From Emmonsiellopsis sp. PD_33 (lineage: Eukaryota > Ascomycota > Eurotiomycetes > Onygenales > Ajellomycetaceae), in assembly GCA_032988165.1 (NCBI GenBank), contig JANTQF010000235.1, positions 1 through 54,081 of the forward strand: DNA of 54,081 nucleotides. The letters run 5' to 3'. The translations under genes and the position numbers were made by a program. Numbering within the stretch: the first letter of the stretch is position 1; each line of letters starts with the position of its first letter. This document shows, piece by piece, positions 1 to 11,325 of this stretch. The notes beneath the pieces were generated by a model. The model was not told where the DNA came from and searched no databases. It saw only the letters and a list, made by a program, of their open reading frames with translations.

Positions 1-437
1 GCGGGGCGTTTGAGAGCGCGGATTGACGTACCATCTCCGGCGAGAGGGCGTTTGGAGACCGCGAGGGTCTGGGGGGAACTGTGGGGAATGCCTTGGCCGA
101 CATTGTCTTTGCAGACTGGTAGGTAGTGGTGAACAGTCAAAGAAAGAGAAGAAGCTGTTGAGGTGGTTGTGGGTGGGTGAGGGGGGGGAGGGCGAGGGGG
201 GGGTTGATTGCGGTGTTTGGGGGGTTATGAGGGGTTATGGAGGTGATTGTTGAGGTGGGAGAGGAGGAGGAAGGGTCTGGGGGGGAGAATGTTATGTCCC
301 ATAGGGAGTCGGGGGGTTTATGGGGGAGGCGGACGGCGGAGATGGTGCGGGCGGGGATGAGGGGGTGTTTGAAGGTTGGGGTGGTGCTTGTCATTGTCAG
401 TGGCTTTGGTGGTATGTTTAGTTTGCTGGGTGGATAG
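1..437 (+). CDS. Possible 3' end of an unidentified plus-strand gene
   Basis: The first 440 bases look like coding DNA but I could not settle one exon structure. One frame reads a natural-looking stretch (GERAFGDREGLGGTVGNALA, then DIVFADW) to a TAG at 119-121. Another reads lysine-rich then glycine-rich sequence to 253. A third (237-437) ends in a hydrophobic segment (VGVVLVIVSGFGGMF) that could be a C-terminal membrane span. An intron starting at the GTAGGT at 117 could join two of them, but I found no acceptor that keeps frame. The top strand is strongly G-rich. No family is recognised; the gene, if real, begins outside the window. Confidence 0.25.
178..204 (+). repeat. G-tract cluster with quadruplex potential
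   Basis: The top strand holds an eight-G run, AGGGCGA, then another eight-G run within 27 bases, with more G4-G6 runs to about 330. Four or more closely spaced G-tracts fit a G-quadruplex-forming motif. It lies inside the uncertain coding region at the window start. Confidence 0.45.
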
Positions 438-1327
438 ATCTCTGACGTCGGTTTTATAATGGGTTCTACGAGGATGGTAAGCAGTTTCTCTGATCAAGAC
501 ATGCGGGGATGAGGTCCAGCTTGTATGTGGAGTGGGATAGATAAGAAATGGATTAGGGCAAGCTTCAGACAGCACTAACTTATTCTCTACTAAACACAAT
601 CAAACATCATGGGCAAATTCCAGCTTCGTAGGCTTTAAATACCTAGCAAGGACAGTAAATAAATATATAGGAACAAAAGTGAGAGAAAAATTAAATGACA
701 AACCCCCATTAGAACCCACAAGGGATATGAGTAATAAAATAAGAACCAGAGTGACCAAATGTAAAATAATATATACATACAGTGATAGCAAGATGGAACG
801 GACGGGACTGAGTAACACTATAGGAAATAATAATTATAATCAGAGGACAACAGCTCCCAGAAGCCAGACACGCCTGTCTACCAATCCCTGTTAATTAATG
901 TATGACCTCTTGTTGGGGGGTGGTGCGCAACATCGCCATGCAATTTCAAATTAAAGCTTATTCACACATGAGACAGGACTGAGATAACGTCAAGGGGGCG
1001 TTTATGAGTAAATGAAACTAATGGGTATGTTGTATTAATAGTAAACTGGACAGTTTGCTGCCAGAACGTGGTCATAAGGACTAGTAACAAACAAACATTA
1101 AGATAAAAGGCCATAACAACACATTGAAAAAGTGACAGAACAAGATAAAACAAGGGTATCGCTACAATCCAGGCGGACTTGGAAAGAAAAAAGCCAGGCC
1201 AATCCTGAAGGTAAGAAAAGGGAAATTGTACAATCCGTATAAAATGAAAACAGGGAATGGGGAAATAAGGACGGTTTAAGAGCCCATGACCCCCTTTTCA
1301 ACGGCCGATATATCGATGCGCACGCAT
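438..1327. other. Intergenic region, no gene seen
   Basis: AT-rich spacer (notably 590-1,150) between the uncertain gene at the left edge and the 3' end of the stomatin-like gene. All frames are short and of poor composition. It probably holds the 3' UTRs of both neighbours. Confidence 0.5.
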
Positions 1328-2530
1328 CTAGATATCCTCAACCACGCGGGCATTCATCGCCTGTTGAAACCCATCAGTCGAGGGGTCGAAGTGGTCGCCA
1401 TACTTGCTTGGGCCTTCTCCGGCAGCCTCTGCAGCGTTGAGCTGGTCTTGGACGGTCTGGTTTATCGCTGGAAGAAAAATGACTTTACTAGAGGCTGTTT
1501 TGGCCATCGCTTGCATGGTCTCAAGATATCTAATCTGCATCGCGGGTGCAGAGGAGAGGATGTCGGCGGCGGTTCTCATGAGCTGTTTTGGTTTATGTTA
1601 GTCGATGGTTTATAGGAGATATAAAAGGGTATACTTGGGAAAGAACGAACCTTGGCCGACTCCACTTCAGCACGGGCAGCAATGACCTTGCTCTCACCGA
1701 TACGCTTGGACTGCGCAGCCATGGACAAGGAGTCTTGCAACTCATTGCTAAAGATGATATCCTTGATCAACATAGACTCAACCTGGACACCCCAACCGGC
1801 GGCAACTTCCTCGATGATCTCTCCAATCGATTGAGCAACCTCCTCCCGGCGTTCAATAACGTCCTGCAGCACACGAGCGCCAACAACGTGCCGCAGAGTT
1901 GTCTGTGTCCGCTCGACAAGGGCCTGGCGGATGTTTGTGATGCCAAAGGCGGCCTTATGGGGCGATGTGATGTGGTAGTAGATGACAGAGGTCAAGTTCA
2001 GGGTAACATTGTCCTTTGTCATACAAATCTGGCGGGGAACCTCGACGATCTGGATCTTCACGTCGACAGTCGTCAGATGCTCGCTGAGCGGGTTGACCTT
2101 GACAAGACCCGGATCAACAGCACGTTCGAATCGACCGAATCTAGTTACGAGGCCAACTTCACCCTGGTCGATAGGCTTGAAGGGGTTGGGGCAGCAGAAG
2201 CAGCAGGGGATGGCACCGAAAGCACCGATGAATTCACCCAGACCATGAACTGAATTGATGGAAATACGGTTAGTTAGTCCGCCTTGTTCTCGGATAGGGG
2301 ATTGACTGCGACTCACTCATGCCTGCGTACCAGCCGTGTACAGACGGATCGCCTTCGGGGTGTCTGAGGATTTGAGCATAGCTGGGCTGCAGGTCTTCAA
2401 GGCGCGCTGGCTGCACCTTCACGATTCCACTGTTCTGGGGGCGGAAGCCTACATCAGCGGATGGCGGGCCGGTGGAGGGCGCTTTGCCGTTGGTGTTTGA
2501 GGCGGAGGGGACGTCTAGAGGGCCGGACAT
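1328..2530 (-). CDS. Stomatin/prohibitin-like SPFH-domain protein
   Basis: Three exons read from the minus strand: 2,530-2,317, 2,249-1,651 and 1,582-1,328, giving 355 aa. The introns (67 and 68 nt) have GTGAGT and GTTCGT donors, CTAAC branch sites and CAG acceptors, and frame is kept across both. The N-terminal ~80 residues are polar. A short Cys-rich hydrophobic stretch (AIPCCFCCPNPFKPIDQGE) follows, typical of membrane-inserted, acylated stomatins. The SPFH domain then runs from about GEVGLVTRFGRFERAVDPGL through VPRQICMTKDNVTL to the helical ARAEVESAK segment. Members are oligomeric membrane scaffolds; I infer mitochondrial or plasma-membrane association. Length and motif order fit a full-length protein. 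Family assignment is firm; cellular role is inferred. Confidence 0.93.
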
Positions 2531-2834
2531 CTTGGCTTGGGTGTTTGGGGCGGGTAGATGTGATTATAGAGGGTCGAAGGGTATAAGATACTCGATGCGA
2601 TAGATGGAGAGCGAGGAGAGAGGTTGGGGTTGAGGTTGGAGAGCGAGGGAGGTTGGAGTGTTCAAGCTAGTAAACAAACCCCGTGATCTAGACTGCAGGG
2701 AAGGGATGGACAACAAAACAACACAACACAAGCCGTCGGGTATATTATTAACTTAGTATGATTTGCGGTAAAATCCAGATATCCACTGATTATGTGTTTC
2801 TTCTCAGCCCGCTAGGCGACGGGAGCCGCACGAG
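2531..2834. other. Upstream region of the stomatin-like gene
   Basis: About 300 bases between the stomatin-like start codon and the next coding remnant. It contains purine-rich GGTTGGAG-type runs near 2,620-2,660 and probably the stomatin promoter and 5' UTR. No defined site could be called. Confidence 0.4.
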
Positions 2835-3039
2835 CTATATATACGCCGGTCGCCAGCCGCTGGGCGATATCCGCAGCACCAACAGCCGATCTATGGGCGT
2901 CTTCTCCACACCTTGGAAGGCTTGGATGGAGCCGCCCCCGATCATCGAACTCCGCCTTGGCCGTGAACGTGCTGGTTGGGCGGATTTCGGACAGTTTGGC
3001 GTGGAATTGATTGGTGGCTGGGACTTGGGGGCTGGTCAT
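2835..3039 (-). pseudogene. Small coding frame broken by one extra base in a G5 run
   Basis: Reading minus from ATG 3,039, the first ~35 codons (MTSPQVPATNQFHAKLSEIR, then TFTAKAEFDD) have a GC-rich third position. After the run of five C (plus strand 2,935-2,939) the good codon composition moves to the +1 frame, which reads SIQAFQGVEKTPIDRLLVLR then ISPSGWRPAYI and stops at 2,835. One base fewer in that homopolymer would join them into about 67 residues. So this is either a recent frameshift pseudogene or a sequencing indel. The family is not recognised, and an upstream exon cannot be excluded. A purely open 100-aa frame at 2,812-3,114 covers the same DNA but loses coding character in its second half. 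Confidence 0.4.
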
Positions 3040-3197
3040 TCTCAAATTGACATCATTTGCTAGAGTGGACTTCTTGCTCAAGGAAGAATTAATAGTATGT
3101 GCTGCGCGCTGCATATGCTGTCAGTTGAATTAATCAAGGCAGACAGACTGGGCCCATCCTCCCTTGCGGGGAGAACTCCCTTGCAGAGTCAATAACC

Positions 3198-3677
3198 ATG
3201 GCTATTGTTCACCAGTCAAACACGGCCGGATCGAAGCGGAGCTCGTGTGAAGCATCCAGACTCCAGAGCCATGAACCGGTGACTTGCGCTGCATGCTTCT
3301 TTCAACTTGACGTCAAAATTCAAATCGAAGGTCACTTTGTGGATTTTGAAAGGAGCCGAAAGGCTTAGCTTGCTGTTCAGGATCCGAATGATCCATACAG
3401 GCTCGCCGGTTCAGCCAAGAGTGACCCGCCTGTGGAACATCCTAACGATATTTCTCCAGCCTGCATCCGAACGGCGAAGAAGGAAAAGATCCAGATCGCC
3501 GTTTTTCTTTTGAGCCCTTTTAAGGAAACTGGTTCCTGGAGAGTCGAGACGATGGAGATGCTGGTGGACAACATTAACTTCACGATGGCATTCCCAACGG
3601 CTTCAAACCTGCATCATCAAAAACATCCCCGAAGCAAGAAGGACTCAGAATACCAAGCCCGTTGGTGGTTGGTCTAA
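3198..3677 (+). pseudogene. 159-codon frame interrupted by one TAG, unidentified
   Basis: From ATG 3,198 one frame runs to the stop at 3,675-3,677 with a single in-frame TAG at 3,366-3,368. The sequence on both sides looks protein-like (for example FQLDVKIQIEGHFVDFERSR before and RTAKKEKIQIAVFLLSPFKE after). The TAG could be a real nonsense mutation. It could also lie in a very short intron (GTGGAT donor near 3,339, TTCAG acceptor at 3,380, 42 nt, phase kept), but that would be unusually short. No family is recognised. Confidence 0.3.
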
Positions 3678-5733
3678 GCCACTTTGAAGCAAGAATTCTT
3701 TTCCAAGACCCTTGGCCTTCTTGTGCAGGGACAATCCCTCCACTCCTCCACAGCGACATCACGATGCACCAGCATAGCCTCCTCGAAAGCTTCCTGTGTG
3801 GCATTGTGGGAAAGGGTATCATTCCCAGTCGACTTAATTGGACGGGATGCTAACAATGTCAATTATTGGCAGCTCTTGCAGCTTCCATGAAGTTTCGATT
3901 TGGAATTCCATGCATCTTCCTAACCCGCTTCAAGGTATTAGCTGAACTTTTCCAGATCAATTGCTCTTGAATTCGACATTGGCAAACCAGAGCAGTTGGG
4001 CTCCCTCCCGTATTCGCTTGATTCTCGCCCCAGGAGCCAACCACCAGCCACCCCCATCACCCTCAAATTTCAATATTCATGTCCGCGTTTTTTCGGCGCA
4101 ATAATTATGAGGTCATTCCGCTACACTATTCCGCCTTGCCCGCCTCTAGCTGACCGATAGTGACTGTGGTGAGCTTTGCATGATCAATAGGAGGGATAGC
4201 ACCTTGAATGCGCCTGGAATACGGAGAGTTTAACTGCTATCGCGCTGTCATCGAGCGGATCTTCCAAGCAAGATTTGAAACCACGTGATCCATGTACTGG
4301 CCTCGGAATTTTCCATCACTCCATCCTGACTTCAACAGAACAAATTAATACCAAGGCAGTTTTTTGGCTTGTGCTGTATCACTGCACACTAAGTCTAGCA
4401 ACTGGATCCTGGTATCTTGTCTGTGTTGTTCCAGAGAGCAGTCACAACTCCTGTCCAGTGTCCATCGGTTGAGCTCCTGGAAGCGCCAGACTGTTGCTAC
4501 TCAGCAGCAAGGTGGCTGTGCATGCAATGTATCAAGATCATGTGCGCGAGTTTTCTCTTCTTTATGTCAAAGTAGCTTGCTGGGGAAGGAGAGTCACTGA
4601 GCTCTCAACCCAGCTTCACATTACTAGTTACCTTGCCCCTTTTGCTTGGGATATCACCGCCTAGTATCCATGACTAATTTCTGGACAACGGCGGAAAGCA
4701 GCCATATCATCTGAGAATGCAAACCTAAAAGTCCTTTTCATTTATTTGTACCGTTCAGCTTCTAGCATGCCTCCGGCAAATCACGACCCGCACCCCGCCC
4801 TCTGTGCGCCCCCTTGATGCAACTCCAGTGCGCATATAACGTCCTCCAAAATATACTCAAATAATATGGGCACTGATGGAGCAAGGGCTGCGCGGAGGTT
4901 GTTCTCGGGGAATTAACTGCTGATGATCAGCAACACAGCCCTCCCGCTGGTAGCAGGGTTAAAAATAAGACGTTCGAAGGAAACGGATTGATTAATATGA
5001 AGAGATCGCCCTTCTATCAATGCTGAGGGTAGGGATTGATTCAAGCAGTGGTCATTTCTCTTGTTTCTGATATATTACCCCTACTCCTTCGACCAAGCAA
5101 TGGGGGCTTCCACTATGGGTATTTTTGGGGTATGATACTCCTGTTTGTGATCTACTTGCCATATTGGCAAATGGCATCCAAAGGAATTATTACACCGCCA
5201 GGTTCCCCCAAGAGTAAAAACTCACCATGGCTTGCTTCTATCTATTGGTGCTTGAATGTGAAAGCATTACAGGCTCAGATCCTTGCTGTGTGCCATGACG
5301 AAAAAGGCGGGATTTAGTCATAGCCTGCAACCTCTATCCCTTCCCTTTAGGGGTGAAGTGGACAGACAACAGGTTTTTTGTTTTTATTTAACGTACAATT
5401 TCTGGGCCTCCTTGATATTCCTGCAGTGCCTCACATGGCCTTACGAACTTGAAGGCTATATTAATCACTAGCTAAGAATAGTTACTAGTCATTTTCTCTT
5501 CTTGCTGAAATTTAAAGCAGTGCTGAGAAGCCCTTCCGCTTCGTTCTAGCTGGAGTGTGTCATGATGATACAACACCAAAGCAATATCCCACTTCAACTT
5601 CATTTCTCCATCCTTTTCCATCCTCACCCTGGGTCCCGGTATCACCATCGCATTCACCATGCCACCTGCAAGCGCCATGCCCGTCGAGCATGCATTCCTA
5701 ATCTCATTCCACGACGAACCCTTCATCATCCGC
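3678..5733. other. Intergenic region, no convincing gene
   Basis: Two kilobases with only short frames on both strands (for example 3,674-3,862 and 5,036-5,317). None has domain similarity I recognise or good splice continuity. Probably regulatory and decayed DNA. Confidence 0.45.
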
Positions 5734-6003
5734 CTAATACACCTCTGCCCCTTGATAGCACACATTACCAAGCTCATACATAATGACCACCTTAGTCCCA
5801 CTCTCCTTTCCCCTCTTATCCGCCAACGCAGCCTCATACTCCGCCAAAGCGCGCCGCCATAATGAGTGCCGTTGCGGAGGAGAGTGGCCTGCTGTCCTTT
5901 TATCATAGGAGAATTAAATCGAGCGAAATAGCCAACGAATGAACGGGGACTCACAGGGTCCATGTCCGGTTTTACTGATCGGTGGAATATGTGTCTCTGG
6001 CAT
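5734..6003 (-). CDS. Small two-exon hypothetical protein (68 aa)
   Basis: Exon 1 runs 6,003-5,955 (MPETHIPPISKTGHGP plus one base). Exon 2 runs 5,891-5,734 to a TAG. The 63-nt intron has a GTGAGT donor and an ACAG acceptor. The joined frame reads on into a polar helix (RRALAEYEAALADKRGKE) and a short C-terminus (KVVIMYELGNVCYQGAEVY). A longer open frame on the same strand (5,472-5,963) overlaps in another phase but is rich in Met, Arg and Trp and looks like an artefact. No signal peptide or membrane span is seen. Function is unknown, and a further 3' exon after the GTGTAT at the stop cannot be excluded. Confidence 0.5.
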
Positions 6004-8505
6004 GGTAACTGGTTGTTTGTGGCCTTTCTTGCGATGATATGGATAGGTAGACGGTAGGGATTGAATCAGTTTGGGTCAGGATGGGAATGGTGAGTCAGCT
6101 ATTCTGCTTTCTCCACACTGATATAGCTGCTCTAGATACCCCTTTCCTCTCTCCTTGTGGCAGACGAGCGGGGTCAATATATGTATTTTATATATTGCTG
6201 TTTGGCTAGCGGAATCTAAAAAGGTCTCGTGCTCTAGCAGCACTCCACAATCGACCCCTAGTTATGCACCACACCGGTGCGATGCCATCTCCACTGAGTT
6301 AGCTGTTGCAAGTGTTCCAAGACACTCGTCAAGCATCTTCAAAATATGTCTCAAAGGACACCCTGGTTTCCAACATCCACTTCACCACTGAATCATCCAT
6401 CAATGCAAGGTCGGAATGGATCCGGTCACGTTCACGTCAAACTCACATAGCTCGTTGCATTTCGCTTAACGCACCTCTGGAAAACCCGAGGCGAAAAGGC
6501 GGAGCGCTAGGTAAGGGACAAGAGGTTAGAATAAAGACAGGGCAGGCCCATATTCATGCATTGTAAGCTGGATCTCAAGCCCGTTTGGTCCCAAGGCGCG
6601 CTTTGACGAAAATTGATGTCAGTTGTTTGAGAACAGGGCTTTTCTTTTGGGTGTGTATTTGGGAGTTTGTCTTTTTCGGGTGTAGTGGGAGCAAAGACTC
6701 GGTTGGATGAGTTGGTCCCAATAATGGATAGATAGATAGATAGATAGATAGAAAGGAATTATGAACATCAGATCCGAACGTTCCGGATCTCAAAAAAACA
6801 CCAGCAACATGGTATCAGAGGAATGGGACCTGTAATGCCTGACATCGCCTGTTGCTGTGCCAAAATGCTAATCTATATCAGGGACCTTGCTGCTGTACCC
6901 CTGCATGCCCTGACGCACAGGCCGTCTCTGTCGTTATCAACGGGAGAAATCCACACCACTGTCCTATTCCTGGCGGGTGGGATGTGCTGTAATATAAGGG
7001 CGGGGTCATCCTCGCGAGGGGCCTGGCCGCATTGGCACGGGAATCAATCCCTCCCCCGTGCATTCATAGTTGGTGCTCGTTCCTCGTAAATGGCCTGCTT
7101 GATGGGTTCACCTGAACCCGAAGCATTCCCAGGTACTAGTAGTTATCAGACATGACTGGCTGACTGACTGGACCGAGGCACCCAGACAGTTCAATAATAT
7201 GTTCCAAGAGGCAAACACATCAAGGCAACAGAATAGAAAGAAGAGATAGGTTTGGGATGCAGTTGCAGCGGTTGACTGCAGGTTAGGGCTTCGGAACGGC
7301 AGTTAGTTATTCCGCCACCTTCACATGCCAATTTCGTTCCTGACGACAAGATGAAAAAATATTTTTGATATCAAAACAAATGGCGATGCGGCGAAATAGT
7401 CCGCTGCATTGTAGGCCCCAGGGACGTCATCTTGACAGATCCTCCGTGGTTGGGAGCGAAGATAGCAACCAACCATGAACCATGGAACACGAAAAGCATC
7501 CTCCATCCTCATCATCCCGCAATAGCCTGTTCATGTACTGATACACGCCCATTGGCAGACATACCTCTTATCAACACGAAACAGGTCGGACGAACAGCAC
7601 GCCAGAACAGGGATCCTAACAGGATGCGCTCAGACGCCCCCGAGCTTCCAAATGGCCGCCTCGTGCAGCGCAGACTGCAGCATGCAGATGGCTAAATGGT
7701 CTAGAGGGCAGTCTAGAAGAAAACTAGGCCCTTCCGACTCCGAGGGTCTGTCTGTCGGCGAGGTTAGCGGCCACTGAGGCGCGCAAGGATGAGATGATCC
7801 ACCACCGTCACAGTTAGCAGAAATGGCCTAAACGACGCAGAGATAATACCACCAGCTGCGTGGGAACTTGGAAGACTGCAGGCGGGCGTTGGTTATCGGC
7901 GTGGCGGGATTCAGTGCTACATGCTGGTGAGGATAATGAACATCAACAAGAGTGTCCTGATAGTATGGCCCACAGCAAGCGAGCAGACACGGTGGATGGT
8001 GGCCGATGTACAGGTACATAGCTACCCTCGCTGGACACCCCGAAGCTTTGGTGCAACCCTAGAACGTGCAGAGCCGCCTGGCCTGGCCACTTTCACATGC
8101 CAGCAACCCCCCCTCAGAGCTCGAGTCAACGGCCAGAGTTTGCGCGCCGGGCACCACGGAGAGCCCGGATTGGGCAATGTCTATTATCATGTTTAGGCTG
8201 GACCGATTGTGTGATCATGCTATCAAGCTTCCCGTGTCTTCCCTTTGTGCTTATCTTGGGCCGTATTGTTCGTAGGTTTAATATCTAGTCCGGTCTTCCC
8301 ACCTTTTCTACTCTCTCTTTCCCCCCTTCTCTTCATATAACCAGAGGAACTATATCTCTGCATTGTCCTCCCTCACTGGCTCATATTACTCTTACCTATT
8401 ATCCCCCTATATCTCCCCCTTCCTCAAGGTCCGTATATCCATATCCGCCCCATCCACCACTCTAGTCCTCCTAACCCGTATACAGTTCACCAATCCACCT
8501 CCAAA
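6004..8505. other. Intergenic region, including the cap20-like promoter
   Basis: No convincing gene in 2.5 kb. It contains a GATA microsatellite at 6,727-6,752. The pyrimidine-rich 200 bases before 8,506 (CTCTCTTTCCCCCC, then CATATAACC near 8,334) are typical of a strongly expressed fungal promoter and 5' leader. Confidence 0.45.
6727..6752. repeat. (GATA)6 microsatellite
   Basis: Six perfect GATA units plus two bases. GATA is also the core bound by fungal GATA factors (AreA family), but a simple repeat is the safer reading. Confidence 0.9.
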
Positions 8506-9133
8506 ATGGGTGACCCAATCGTCAACGGCGAAGTCCCATCCTCCCAGTTCATCAAGGTACGTCTCCCTCCGACATATGCATATGCATCCTACATACAGCA
8601 ACCCATATATCTAACCATTCCACAATCAACTCCAGCACCTAACCTCCATCCCTCTAATCTCCGACTCCCTCACCGCCATACAAAACAACCCCTACGCCCA
8701 AAAGTCCATCCGGCTAGCCGACCAAAGCTACTCCCACCTAGCCAAACCCGTCCTCCCCATCCTCGCCAAACCATACACCTACCTCGCCCCCTACGTCGCC
8801 AAAGTCGACTCGCTAGGCAACGAGGGCCTCAACCGCGTCGAGGTCCACTTCCCCATCGTGAAGAAGGACACCGAGGCTATCAAGGGAACCATCAAGGGGT
8901 ATATCTACCTCCCTGCTCGGATTGCGGGCGACGGCAAGCAGCACTTGATGGATGTGTATTCGAATGAGTATAAGAGCTGTGGCGGGGAGGGGTATGTGGC
9001 GTTGGGGAAGGCAGTTATTACCACCGGCCTGACGCTTACGTCTGAGTCGTTGTTGTGGTTGGGATCCGTTATCGGGTCGAAGAAGGAGGTGGTTGAGGCC
9101 ACTGTGCCGGAGGGGCAGAAGGCCAAATCGTGA
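8506..9133 (+). CDS. Perilipin-like lipid-droplet protein, Cap20 family
   Basis: Exon 1 (8,506-8,556) encodes MGDPIVNGEVPSSQFIK. A 79-nt intron (GTACGT...TCCAG) follows, then exon 2 (8,636-9,133), for 182 aa in all. The start sits after CCAAA in a good fungal context. The mature sequence (HLTSIPLISDSLTAIQNNPY, then SYSHLAKPVLPILAKPYTYL, then VAKVDSLGNEGLNRVE) matches fungal Cap20/perilipin-like proteins, which coat lipid droplets and help store and mobilise fat. Cap20 was first described as an appressorium-linked factor in Colletotrichum. The Lys-rich C-terminus (EGQKAKS) is also typical. Length fits the family. Function in this species is inferred. Confidence 0.92.
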
Positions 9134-10463
9134 ACATTCCTTTTTTCTTCCCGTTGGGTTGGAATTGGAGATATGGAATGATTGTGTCTCTTTTTCTCTG
9201 TCTGTCTGGAGTGCTTGCTTGTTAGACAAAAAATTGCGTTGCTTGTTGGGCGGGTTTCTTTTCATTTTCATTCTTCTTGTGTCTGGGCGGCTTGGATGGA
9301 CGCACTTCCTCCTATATTGTTTCTATTTTTCTCCGGCTCGGTCTATCACTCTCTCCTTATATACTACGGAGTTTTGGGAAACATGGGAGAACAATATAGT
9401 TAATTACATTACTTATTTAATGCATCTTTTTTCTTCTGGTGGCTACGCTCCCAACTCTCCAGTGACCAAACCAATTCATCTTAACTACCTGTTTCAACAC
9501 ATCGTTCATTACTCCGTGGTAGTTATTAATTCGCTGATGAAATTATCACCAGCTAGCTAGTTACCGTTACCTATCTATCTATGTACAGAGTTACTATTCC
9601 TATCTCCCTATTCCATCTACGTAGAATATTCACATGCCAAACCCCCCCACTTCTTCTTGCCCCTCCATCCCTCACCTCCAAAACAGAGAAAAAAGGATTT
9701 TTATTCGCCTCCCCCTTAATATTGAAACTACAAAAAGCAACGTTACTTCTCTATAACTATATACACGTACAAGCATGTAACCAATACTTTTTTTTTTCTG
9801 AACCCGTGTCATTGTTCACACACAGCAGGGGTAAAAAAAGATAAAAAAAAAAAAGGATGATATCATCGAAGCCAGCTTCGTGGGATTGTACGACATGTGA
9901 AAATTGAATCGAGCAAGAATTCAAGCATGTGAAAGAGAAGGGAAGCTACTGAAGTTTCTGTGGGCCCACATAGATTCCGATCGTTCTGGGCTGGTTTACC
10001 TCTGGTTTACCTCTGGTGAGAATCATCTGATTAATTTACTAGCAGTCGTTCACTGATCATTGTCCTGCCACATACAAATCAATACTGCCTACTTTAAGCT
10101 AATGACTTCAGAATCCAATCTGCGGAACTAAAAGAAGATATCCTAGGATACTATTTTCACAAGAGCTGCCTCAGCCCCAATTCTTGCCGGTCAGTCATCG
10201 TCTTCGAGAGATCAACAAGGGCGGTTCACGTCTTTCGTCTATCCAAGGTACTGTAGGGTACTATCGAGGAACAGGAATGATAGCAACGGAAATCAATCAA
10301 GTGTAATAGAAAATGTACACTATATCGAGTTTCACATCCTCATCCTCATCCTAGAACGGAGTTGAAATTCCAGTTGGAGTTAGTTACTGTTACGTTCCAT
10401 GATTTTCGTTGTTTTAGTCCTTGCATCCCAAAACGCTGCTGACCTTTTGCATAGCTAAGTTAA
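9134..10463. other. Intergenic region, no gene seen
   Basis: T-rich 3' flank of the cap20-like gene, then AT-rich spacer with A and T homopolymers near 9,790-9,860. An 11-bp unit (CTGGTTTACCT) is tandemly doubled near 9,991-10,012. No frame with coding character was found. Confidence 0.5.
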
Positions 10464-10742
10464 CGCATTTCTCCGCCAACAAAATTATATTATTTTTGGG
10501 AACTGGGCAAGAATTTCCCCCTCGACACGAACGAATCTGCCTGGGCCATTGGCAAGATTATGAAACTCGTTGGACCATTAGAACGAGACGAGGATCCCAA
10601 GTACAAAACTGAATTTGACTTGGGCGGAATTCTTTCGTGAAGCAGGGTCTCATCAAGGTCGAATCTCTTGAAGAAGGGCTTTGCCAACGTCAATGTCCCC
10701 TCGGATTGCGTTGGCTTTATTCGTTACATTATTGAATATTAG
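10464..10742 (+). pseudogene. Gene remnant with one in-frame TGA, unidentified
   Basis: A frame open from 10,464 reads a natural protein stretch (LGKNFPLDTNESAWAIGKIM, then EDPKYKTEFDLGGILS). It meets TGA at 10,638-10,640 and continues in the same frame (KKGFANVNVPSDCVGFIRYI) to TAG at 10,740-10,742. Third-position composition is GC-rich up to the TGA. No start codon or upstream exon is evident; a TAA closes the frame at 10,461. This looks like an internal piece of a dead gene. TGA could derive from CGA. The family is not recognised. Confidence 0.35.
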
Positions 10743-11325
10743 TAGCCACAAGACACGGCCAACGGCAGAGCAAGCACTAGTTACAGCATACATGGCTTCA
10801 GGATTTGGAGTGACTATATAACAATCAATGTATGGGAAGAGAGGGCAATGTCCAAGAATCACTTATTAACATTCCTAGCACAACCAACACACGGAATGAA
10901 AGGGCAAAAGCACAACCATCACTCAACTCAATCGGGACTTAGCTACCACTTCCGGCCTCAAGCTACAAGCAGACAGGCAAACGCTGAAAAATGGGACGAC
11001 AGAAAATCATGGTGGCTGTTGAGAAGCCACCAGACCGAAACAGGTTGTTGCGTATTAACAGATCGAGGGGTCCTCCGGTACTAATTCTCTATTGCGTATT
11101 GATTTCAAATAGAAGTGCTATCCCGGCAGCAGGCTTCGCTGCAGCGCTTCCAAATCATTGAATGAACAAGAAAACATTTCGTATATAATCCGTCGGCAAT
11201 ATGTAAGTTATATCTTGCGAGCCGTTCCCATTCCTCTCGCTAACATTTGTAACCATCATTATTATTATTCTTCTTCTTCTTCTTCTTCTTCTTCTTCTTC
11301 TAACCCATACGACTACAAAGCAACA
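10743..11325. other. Intergenic region and 5' leader of the next gene
   Basis: No gene seen. The last 60 bases before the next ATG contain an ATT run followed by a TTC run, making a long pyrimidine tract typical of fungal leaders. Confidence 0.5.
11269..11300 (+). repeat. (TTC)n microsatellite in a 5' leader
   Basis: About ten and a half TTC units directly after four ATT units, ending 25 bases before the ATG at 11,326. It is likely transcribed in the 5' UTR of the membrane-protein gene. Confidence 0.9.

Noticed and set aside
5472..5963. 163-aa minus-strand open frame as a gene
   Set aside because: Rich in Met, Arg and Trp as shadow frames are. The spliced frame on the same strand is more protein-like and has a proper intron.
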